In this document: positions 21,871-27,347 of the stretch, in pieces
Layout of the letters: the number at the start of each line of letters is the position of its first letter
Position numbering within the stretch: position 1 is the first letter of the stretch
IMG/VR virus record: IMGVR_UViG_3300021963_004845
Location: 1-27,347 of that record
Direction: 5' to 3' (one strand)
Length of the DNA: 27,347 nucleotides
Source: a virus
Notes under the pieces: model-generated
What the model was told of the DNA's origin: nothing
Database searches by the model: none
Seen by the model: the letters and a program-made list of their open reading frames with translations, nothing else
Program-made: the position numbers and the translations under genes

Positions 21871-22592
21871 CACTTGCTTTGTGCAGGCAGAATGTAGTTG
21901 TAAACAGCAATGCCTGAATCCACTGTGATCTTGGCAGCACCGTCATCACTAATGCGAATGGTTTTGTCACCTGTGAGTGCCAGAATGCTCATGACTTGCT
22001 GAGCAGGCCAAGACCAAGCACGTTTCAACTGCCCATTAACACCTGGATGGAACACAAAGTTACCAGCGTGTGTTGAGTGATCACCGAAGAAAAACTTCAA
22101 GTCGCCGTTTTCAGTCTTGGCCTGGAAGTGTGGTTCCTCGGCATTGGCCTGTGCTTGCATGCGCAGGCGCTGAATAGCAGCCACAGTGGGCTCAAATTCA
22201 ATGTGCCAGTTTACACCTTTGAACTTGGGGGTCTTGAGCTTTTCAGTCACAATAGCTTCAGCCATAAAACGATAGTTGTTTTTAAAGTCGCCAGTGGCAT
22301 TTTCAAAGTTGATGCCATCTGGCTCACCGCCGGCTCTGCGACTCAAGCTGAGCTTGGCATTTTCTTTGTACTCTTGCAGGTTTAGCAAGATTTTGATTTT
22401 GCTCAAGTTGGGCATGCCAAATGTGCCCACAAAGTCTGGATGTGGGTTTTTAAATTCACCCTCCACTACCACACTCATGTCTTCGGCTAAACCTACAATT
22501 TGTGTGGATTTGTCATCACCCACAATCTTGATCAAGTCAATGCAGCCAAGATCATGTGTGTGTTGTACTAAGTCTAATAGATAATCTCTCAT
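21870..22592 (-). CDS. Sliding clamp (T4 gp45-like)
   Basis: The 240-residue protein resembles T4 gp45 (228 aa), the trimeric processivity clamp of the DNA polymerase and a cofactor for late transcription. It starts MRDYLLDLVQHTHDLGCIDL and contains EDMSVVVEGEFKNPHPDFVG, FGMPNLSKIKILLNLQEYK, a basic mid-segment and a late FFFGDHSTHAGNFVFHPG. An AGGAG ribosome site and a late-type promoter candidate lie upstream. It is two genes from the polymerase; in T4 gp45 and gp43 also lie close together. Confidence 0.9.
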   Translation of the reverse strand: MRDYLLDLVQHTHDLGCIDLIKIVGDDKSTQIVGLAEDMSVVVEGEFKNPHPDFVGTFGMPNLSKIKILLNLQEYKENAKLSLSRRAGGEPDGINFENATGDFKNNYRFMAEAIVTEKLKTPKFKGVNWHIEFEPTVAAIQRLRMQAQANAEEPHFQAKTENGDLKFFFGDHSTHAGNFVFHPGVNGQLKRAWSWPAQQVMSILALTGDKTIRISDDGAAKITVDSGIAVYNYILPAQSK

Positions 22593-22624
22593 GGTATACT
22601 CCTAATGTTTAAGTTTAACAGATG

Positions 22625-22632
22625 TATTTAGA
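22625..22632 (-). promoter_or_regulatory. Late-type promoter candidate for the clamp (TCTAAATA)
   Basis: TCTAAATAC on the minus strand lies 33 bases upstream of the clamp ATG, in a 51-base gap. It is the same 9-mer as upstream of folE. The leader contains AGGAG near the ATG. Confidence 0.45.
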
Positions 22633-22643
22633 ATTTGCAATTG

Positions 22644-23582
22644 TTATTGACGATTTATTTTCGCCAAAACTTGCCCCCCGCGCAGACTTTGAATTTCTCC
22701 AGGTTTGCGCATTTCAAACCAAGCAATGTCACCTGTTCCGGTGTACTGCTCAATAATTTTATAGCCAAGACTTCTGGCTATTGTTTGTATGCGACTGCCT
22801 GGAGTGTAGCACATCCAAGCATTTTCTACAGCACCAACGCCATGCCAACTATCGCATTCATTATAGGTAAAAACCAATGCACCACCAGGGCGTAGTTTTT
22901 GATATATCTCTATCAAAAACTTTTCAATCATCTCAATGGGTTTCCAGTTAAAATAATTGTAGGCAAATACCAGGCCAAATTGATTGACAGGCAGTGCAGT
23001 AAAAATTTCTGTGTCTTTCCAGTCGTTAATTACGTATGGTCTCAATCTGTTTTGATATTCTTTGGTAAACGGAGCCATAGCAACATCAATCAATTCGCGA
23101 TTGTGATCCACAAGATATAAAGGATCCATTGGCACCATGTCTTCCACTAGCATTTCTTGTCGAGCGCCAATGAACATTCCGGGCAGCCGCCAATCGGTAT
23201 AATTTTTTATTGTGTTGCGTAGACTTTCACGATCATTAAACTCAATAGGTAGTTTTCGATTAATCAAGTGCTCCACAGTTTCAAAACACATTTCTTGTTC
23301 GTATCGCTTCCAACTTTCTGCATAGTATTCGGGCTCTAGACGATTAACGTCGTTTCTTAACTGTTGCTTTAGAGTTTGAAGTGATTGATCAAATTTTGAA
23401 ATAGAATGTCTAACATCTAGCAAGCGCTCATCTAATTCTGCGGTCGTTGAATGATACTGTACGTCACGACTTTTAACAGCATGTAATATATCGTCCAACT
23501 TGTCAGTAATATTACCATAGGCAGGATCCATGTCGGGACGTTCCAACCAATTTAAGTATGCAACAATTTGGCTCAGCTTCAT
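22644..23582 (-). CDS. Methyltransferase-like protein with helical N-terminus
   Basis: The 312-residue protein has a mostly helical N-terminal half (residues 1-100, with heptad-like TAELDERLLDVRHSISKFDQ). An SAM-methyltransferase-like C-terminal domain contains FGLVFAYNYFNWKPIEMIEK, FLIEIYQKLRPGGALVFTYN and a CYTPGSRIQTIARSLGYKI. The RPGGALVFT strand is the usual post-motif III. The glycine-rich motif I is weak, with LVDHNRELIDVAM perhaps at the acidic strand, so SAM binding is uncertain. Similar proteins lie near the polymerase in T4-like cyanophages, function unknown. ATGA overlap with the polymerase stop. Confidence 0.75.
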   Translation of the reverse strand: MKLSQIVAYLNWLERPDMDPAYGNITDKLDDILHAVKSRDVQYHSTTAELDERLLDVRHSISKFDQSLQTLKQQLRNDVNRLEPEYYAESWKRYEQEMCFETVEHLINRKLPIEFNDRESLRNTIKNYTDWRLPGMFIGARQEMLVEDMVPMDPLYLVDHNRELIDVAMAPFTKEYQNRLRPYVINDWKDTEIFTALPVNQFGLVFAYNYFNWKPIEMIEKFLIEIYQKLRPGGALVFTYNECDSWHGVGAVENAWMCYTPGSRIQTIARSLGYKIIEQYTGTGDIAWFEMRKPGEIQSLRGGQVLAKINRQ

Positions 23583-26239
23583 TCGAAAGAAAATAGTGAT
23601 GTAAAAGTGTTTTCTGTGTTAGTAGCTGACGCAAGGTCCCATTCCAACACACCCAGCAAGTTGTCAACTTTTTGATCCACAACAGTTGCTTCCATTAGTC
23701 CATCGTCAAACGGCAGTTCAGTAAACCATGCAGGCAATCTTTGTTCATCTGTAGGATAGCCAATTGACGTCCAGCCAAGTGCATTTGACTTGAGTTTGCA
23801 CACAATGGTTTTCATACCATCAACAATCTGCATTGAGTAGTTGTCCGAATTCATTCGGCGCATTTGATTCCAGTTCATTGCGGCACGAACGTGTCCTGGC
23901 ATGTTTGCTTTGCCTAGGCGTGCTTCTTCTGCCGCATACTTGGTCAAGTTGTTCACACGCTTGGGTGACCCTTTCTCCCAGCCTGGCCGCTCTTTAAATT
24001 CATACTTGAATTCTCTAATGCGTTCAATAATTTCATCTCGTTGTGTACCTGCCAGTACTTTATTTAGAATTTCTAACAAGAAGTCTTGAATTACTTTGGG
24101 CGTGTCACTGCGTTTCAAATCCAGGCCCATGGCCTTGGTTTTGCCAATCTTGCCGTCCACGTCCAGTCGCTTGCCTTCCAAGTCAATGATGTTCACAGCA
24201 TAACGCTTCTTGGTGATAAACAAACTACGGTCAGCAACTAGTTCACGACCTGCTTTAATTAACGAGCCCATGTCTCTAGGACAATGAAATGCCTGTTCCA
24301 TAAATGCTGGAAAGCTCTCGTTCACTTGTTCAGCAACAGAATCATACAGTTGGATACAGATTTCTTTTGACCATTCCATGCGCCCTTCTGCAACTTCTTT
24401 TTCCAGTATGGGCCATGCAGAGAAATAGCATGAGTCTGTGTCACCATAGATAATGGCCTTGCCAGTGTGATCATATTCGCCTGCAATGCACTCGTTAATG
24501 TAGGCGTCCATGTGCTTGGCAATTGATCTGCCTGCCAGAGTGGTTGACTGACCAATACGCTTGTCAAAGAAACGGCAGCCTGGATTTAAAATAGCACCAT
24601 ACAAGCTATTCAAGTTAATCTTCTTGACCAGCTGGCGCTTGTCCCAGAACGCAATTTCTTTGGGATCCTTGGTTTCTTTCTTCTTGGCCTGTAGCTCTTG
24701 TCGTTCACGATACCAGCGTTCCAGCAGGCCAGGGATGATACCTTTCTTTTCGTAAGTGAGAATGGTACCATTGGCAGTAAGGATCCAGGGCTGGTTGCTA
24801 TCAAAAATCATGTGCCAGATTTCCATAGCCGAGTGGACCGACTCTTCGCCACCTTCCCAGTCAATGGTAATTTCTGTACCACGCTGTTGTTCCATTACGG
24901 CTGTGTATTCTAGGCTGGCAAACAACCCTTCCCATGCAGCCGCAAATGAATCACCCTTGGCCATTTTGTCTTTGATCAGTCGATCAGTCATGGTCTGCCG
25001 CAGTTGGCCTACCACAGTTTCTGGACCCATGTTCATGGCACGAATAGCAGATGGATATAGTGAATTAATGTCCACTGATCCGATCCACATGTGCAAGCCC
25101 TTTTTGGGATATGCCACATAAGCACCGGCAGCCTGTGTGTCATCATCTGTAAGACGTTGCTTGCGATTGGGCACAACCATGCCACGCTCATGCGCTTCGT
25201 TGATAATGGCCTGTTCAGTCACTGCCACAGCACCCATTGTGGTTTGTAGCAACACAGTATTGGCATGCGCCAGTTCATTGGCTAGATCCAAGAAACGCAG
25301 TTTCTTGTCCAACTTGGCAATGATCATGGTGTCTTGGCGGTTGTACTCAATAAACTTCTTGAAGTGTTGATTGTACAACTGATCCAGTGTGCCTTCAAAC
25401 TGTGTTTTGCGTTCACCCAGTTCATACTCGCCAATGGCATCCAAACTATAGCTATGGCGTTCTTCGTATGTGTACTTGCGATATAACTGCATATAGTCCA
25501 TATGCACACGACCAATCAAGTCATAGGTCTGATTCTCTGCACCAAAACGCTCAAACATTCTTTGCTTGGGAAACTGTCCCCACAAACAAAAACGTCGTGT
25601 GTCATCCTTGCTGAGTATGCGTGTGGTACGGTTTACTGTGTAAGGAATGTCGTAGCCTTCTGAGTTCCAGCCAGTGAGCACATCTGCACCTTCAATCACA
25701 TCCAAGAACATTTTGATCATGTCTTCTTCACGCTCAAACAAGATGGTGTTTTCAAACTCAGCCACCAGTTCTTGTGCTGTGTCCCAACTCAAGTGTTTGG
25801 GTGGCACAGTCAGTGTGATCATTTGATCCAGCCAATCCAAGTACACAGATATAGCAGTGATGGGATTGAACGGATCTGCCACAGGCGAGAATCCACGCTC
25901 TTGGTCAAACGCAACTTCAATGTCAAAAAATGCTGTGTGCAGTTCCGGAGCATCTTGGTCTTTGTAGTTCTCTTCTAAACATCTAAAGATGGGGTTGATG
26001 TCCGATTCATACAACTGCTTGCCGGACTGGCTGCGAACTTCCTTGCGAAATTCTTTGTTGTTGCGTGATGAAAATCTATTGACCGGCGTGCCGTAGATGC
26101 TTTGAAACTTGCCTCTAGGATCGTCGTAATAGAAAATGTAGTTGGCTGGATATTCTTTGTAGACTCGTTCGCCGTCTCGGCGTTCTACAACATGGATGCG
26201 ATCGTGTTCACGATCAAATAGTGCGTCGATATAACTCAT
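23579..26239 (-). CDS. Family B replicative DNA polymerase (gp43-like)
   Basis: The 886-residue protein (T4 gp43 is 898) has all B-family motifs: exonuclease I FFDIEV (104-109), II LTGWNSEGYDIPY (188-200) and III YNRQD (299-303, D303), motif A SVDINSLYPS (388-397), motif B KKINLNSLYGA (539-549), motif C YGDTDS (598-603) and TKKRYAVN (676-683). Proofreading and polymerase sites are therefore complete. The final residues FTSLFSFE occupy the place of the T4 clamp-binding tail. A stem-loop, GGAG and a TATAAATA promoter lie upstream, consistent with T4-like control at its leader. Confidence 0.97.
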   Translation of the reverse strand: MSYIDALFDREHDRIHVVERRDGERVYKEYPANYIFYYDDPRGKFQSIYGTPVNRFSSRNNKEFRKEVRSQSGKQLYESDINPIFRCLEENYKDQDAPELHTAFFDIEVAFDQERGFSPVADPFNPITAISVYLDWLDQMITLTVPPKHLSWDTAQELVAEFENTILFEREEDMIKMFLDVIEGADVLTGWNSEGYDIPYTVNRTTRILSKDDTRRFCLWGQFPKQRMFERFGAENQTYDLIGRVHMDYMQLYRKYTYEERHSYSLDAIGEYELGERKTQFEGTLDQLYNQHFKKFIEYNRQDTMIIAKLDKKLRFLDLANELAHANTVLLQTTMGAVAVTEQAIINEAHERGMVVPNRKQRLTDDDTQAAGAYVAYPKKGLHMWIGSVDINSLYPSAIRAMNMGPETVVGQLRQTMTDRLIKDKMAKGDSFAAAWEGLFASLEYTAVMEQQRGTEITIDWEGGEESVHSAMEIWHMIFDSNQPWILTANGTILTYEKKGIIPGLLERWYRERQELQAKKKETKDPKEIAFWDKRQLVKKINLNSLYGAILNPGCRFFDKRIGQSTTLAGRSIAKHMDAYINECIAGEYDHTGKAIIYGDTDSCYFSAWPILEKEVAEGRMEWSKEICIQLYDSVAEQVNESFPAFMEQAFHCPRDMGSLIKAGRELVADRSLFITKKRYAVNIIDLEGKRLDVDGKIGKTKAMGLDLKRSDTPKVIQDFLLEILNKVLAGTQRDEIIERIREFKYEFKERPGWEKGSPKRVNNLTKYAAEEARLGKANMPGHVRAAMNWNQMRRMNSDNYSMQIVDGMKTIVCKLKSNALGWTSIGYPTDEQRLPAWFTELPFDDGLMEATVVDQKVDNLLGVLEWDLASATNTENTFTSLFSFE

Positions 26240-26253
26240 TGTTCTCCGTTTGT

Positions 26254-26266
26254 GGCCGGACTGGCC
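26254..26266. promoter_or_regulatory. Hairpin in the DNA polymerase leader
   Basis: On the minus strand GGCC, loop AGTCC, GGCC lies about 15 bases before the polymerase ATG, directly ahead of the GGAG ribosome site (26247-26244). In T4 and RB69, gp43 represses its own translation by binding a leader hairpin next to the ribosome site. Position matches; the sequence differs. A near-copy occurs at 11290-11301. Confidence 0.5.
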
Positions 26267-26300
26267 TTGCTACATGCTCGTAATGTGAGCGACTCATAGG

Positions 26301-26308
26301 TATTTATA
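26301..26308 (-). promoter_or_regulatory. Late promoter candidate, exact TATAAATA
   Basis: The minus strand reads TATAAATACC, an exact match to the T4 late promoter octamer, overlapping the stop codon of the DsbA-like gene. It would give a leader of roughly 50 bases to the polymerase that includes the hairpin at 26254-26266. Confidence 0.5.
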
Positions 26309-26561
26309 GAGTTTTACCAACAGTTTCTAAAATAGTTTCCAGGGTCTCGTGATCCTGTTTCTCTTTGCCAAACTCAGCCTTGTGTGCCAACTTGATAGCC
26401 TTCTTGAGAATGGCCGGTTTGATTTCTAACTCTTCGGCCACAGCCTTGATGGTATCAGTGAGTCCACCGTTGAGTGTTTCGATCTCGTGAAGCACTTGCA
26501 TGCCTTCGTTGATGATTTGGGTAAGTTTGAGTTTTTGTTCGCCGTTAAATGTCTTGCTCAT
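26304..26561 (-). CDS. DsbA-like small DNA-binding/late transcription protein
   Basis: The 85-residue all-helical protein begins MSKTFNGEQKLKLTQIINEG. It contains VLHEIETLNGGLTDTIKAVA and EELEIKPAILKKAIKLAHKAE. Similar proteins in T4-like phages of aquatic bacteria are annotated as DsbA, the small double-stranded-DNA-binding protein of T4 (89 aa) that binds at late promoters. It has a perfect AGGAGG ribosome site and a near-consensus sigma70 promoter, so it should be strongly expressed early. Identity is by size, pattern and neighbourhood of replication genes. Confidence 0.65.
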   Translation of the reverse strand: MSKTFNGEQKLKLTQIINEGMQVLHEIETLNGGLTDTIKAVAEELEIKPAILKKAIKLAHKAEFGKEKQDHETLETILETVGKTL

Positions 26562-26579
26562 AGAGCCTCCTAAAAAGTA

Positions 26580-26608
26580 AGTATACAGTTTTAGCAGTGG
26601 CGTGTCAA
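26580..26608 (-). promoter_or_regulatory. Near-consensus sigma70 promoter
   Basis: The minus strand has TTGACA at 26608-26603, a 17-base spacer, and TATACT at 26585-26580 (11 of 12 consensus bases, optimal spacing). The start site would fall just before AGGAGG and the ATG at 26561. This is the strongest promoter-like sequence I found, and it could serve early transcription of the DsbA-like and polymerase genes by host RNA polymerase. Confidence 0.75.
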
Positions 26609-26646
26609 TAGCAATTTGCTCACTTTGGGCCGTGGAGTAGCGAATT

Positions 26647-26684
26647 CCTTAGCCCGGGCAGCAGCCGCCCACTCGGTCCTAAGG
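26647..26684. repeat. Stem-loop in the gap 26562-26694
   Basis: CCTTAG (26647-26652) pairs with CTAAGG (26679-26684), and an inner GGGC/GCCC pair extends the structure within a GC-rich loop. It stands between the stop of the gene at 26695 and the sigma70 promoter. No T-run follows on either strand, so it is not a classical terminator; it may be a processing or mRNA-stability element. The rest of this 132-base gap holds only the promoter and ribosome site. Confidence 0.55.
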
Positions 26685-26694
26685 CTGAGTTTGG

Positions 26695-26898
26695 TTAGCC
26701 ACCTGCGGCTTGAATTCTTCTCAGTAGAGAGTTAATTTCGCGATGCACTTGTTGGGCTTCATAATCTTGTGGCATCATGCGATCAGCGTATTGATAACTG
26801 TCGCCGCCCAGTCGTGCATACTGGGCTTGTTTTGCAGCTAATTGTTGTTTCAATTCGTCAACATCAACTGGCGGATTGGTAATTTCATTCAGTCGCAT
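26695..26898 (-). CDS. Small hypothetical protein (67 aa)
   Basis: The 67-residue protein starts MRLNEITNPPVDVDELKQQL and continues with a Gln/Ala-rich helical stretch (AAKQAQYARLGG), QQVHREINSLLRRIQAAGG. The MRLNEI beginning is common in T4-like aquatic phage proteins. It probably forms a helical hairpin. Its ATG overlaps the previous stop (TAATG). Confidence 0.7.
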   Translation of the reverse strand: MRLNEITNPPVDVDELKQQLAAKQAQYARLGGDSYQYADRMMPQDYEAQQVHREINSLLRRIQAAGG

Positions 26899-27347
26899 TA
26901 TGATTGTTCCCGTTTCATTTGGCGGAACAGTGTCATGCCTGGATTGAAGTTTCGGCTCCAGGACAATGATTCATTATATCGATTCGCTGCCATGGCACGG
27001 CGATCTTCCTCTGACTTATTCACACCGGCCACATAAGCATTTGGTGTTATTGCAGGTTGCTTAACTGGTGCAGCGGATGTTGGCGCAGAAGTAGATTTCA
27101 CTGGTTGCCAACCGGGTATTGGTTTAGATGAACTGATAAGATTGTAATCTTTGTCAAACTTTACGTGAATTCCGGGGCCTTCGCCGGTAGGATCATCTAG
27201 ATCATCTATGGTTGCATCGAACGTTCCGTCTTGAGCAAATCCGTCCGGAGTATCTATACCACTGGCAATTAATCCTCGCCCGCCAGTGAGTTGCATCATT
27301 TTTTGTTGGCGTGCTAATCGTGCTTGTTCTTCAGGTGAAAGAACTTT
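26898..27347 (-). CDS. Hypothetical protein, 5' part beyond window edge
   Basis: The frame stays open to the right edge (149 codons seen, no start needed inside). Residues before the internal Met pair read KVLSPEEQARLARQQK, clearly coding, so the ATG at 27299 is probably not the true start. A middle part with DGTFDATIDDLDDPTGEG is acidic, a Pro/Thr/Ala-rich linker (TSAPTSAAPVKQPAITP) follows, and the end is basic (NPGMTLFRQMKREQS). The linker and low complexity suggest a disordered scaffold or tail-associated protein; I cannot name it. Confidence 0.75.
   Translation of the reverse strand, partial: KVLSPEEQARLARQQKMMQLTGGRGLIASGIDTPDGFAQDGTFDATIDDLDDPTGEGPGIHVKFDKDYNLISSSKPIPGWQPVKSTSAPTSAAPVKQPAITPNAYVAGVNKSEEDRRAMAANRYNESLSWSRNFNPGMTLFRQMKREQS

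Noticed and set aside
26647-26684. Rho-independent terminator
   Set aside because: No run of T follows the stem on either strand.
1-27347. CRISPR arrays, tRNA genes and insertion sequences
   Set aside because: No regularly spaced repeats, no cloverleaf-type sequence and no transposase were seen. DpdA is related to tRNA enzymes, but no tRNA lies nearby.

Overview
The window looks like a piece of a T4-like tailed phage genome (myovirus type). It carries a family B DNA polymerase, a gp45-type sliding clamp, a FEN/RNase H-type 5'-3' exonuclease, a DsbA-like small DNA-binding protein, and promoters resembling the T4 late sequence TATAAATA. It also has a dense set of small hypothetical proteins of the kind seen in T4-like phages of aquatic bacteria. 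Genes are packed on the minus strand with ATGA or TAATG start/stop overlaps. The single exception is a small plus-strand membrane gene at 7421-7618. DUF2061- and DUF6356-like membrane proteins and the QueD/QueE subfamilies hint at a proteobacterial, perhaps alphaproteobacterial, host, but this is inference. Both ends of the window cut through open genes.

Layout, read in the direction of minus-strand transcription (right to left). 27347-26240: two structural-looking or accessory small genes, a stem-loop, a near-consensus sigma70 promoter, the DsbA-like gene and a late-type promoter. 26239-21661: DNA polymerase, a methyltransferase-like protein, the sliding clamp and a DUF2061 membrane protein. 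21710-18456: a DpdA-like guanine transglycosylase, two conserved partners (one with a possible T-fold) and small phage genes. 18459-15509: a glycan block (GT-B glycosyltransferase, GalE-like epimerase, compact DegT-like aminotransferase). 15454-13362: folE, an MBD4-like helix-hairpin-helix glycosylase and several small genes, two of them under 60 codons. 13365-6154: a metabolic block with HIT protein, Rieske oxygenase, PP-loop ATPase, QueD, YhhQ-type transporter, GT-A glycosyltransferase, methyltransferase, QueE and an adenylate-forming ligase. 6140-1: small conserved genes, a cytidylyltransferase, an SGNH-like protein, the exonuclease, a MazG-like protein, a radical SAM/SPASM-like enzyme and an edge-truncated gene.

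The unifying theme is 7-deazaguanine DNA modification. FolE, QueD and QueE make 7-carboxy-7-deazaguanine from GTP, YhhQ could import preQ0/preQ1, and DpdA would exchange the base into DNA. No classical QueC is recognisable. The base could therefore be the carboxy form or a derivative of it, or the PP-loop protein could replace QueC, or salvage could supply preQ0. The most striking observation is that the extreme C-terminus of the DNA polymerase (TSLFSFE) and the C-terminal tail of DpdA (NALFSFE) share the peptide LFSFE. In T4-like polymerases this is where the clamp-binding peptide lies, so DpdA may ride on the sliding clamp and modify DNA at the replication fork. The ligase, PP-loop, Rieske, methyltransferase and glycosyltransferase genes interleaved with the queuosine-type genes could elaborate the base further or make an unrelated small molecule or glycan; the sequence alone does not decide.
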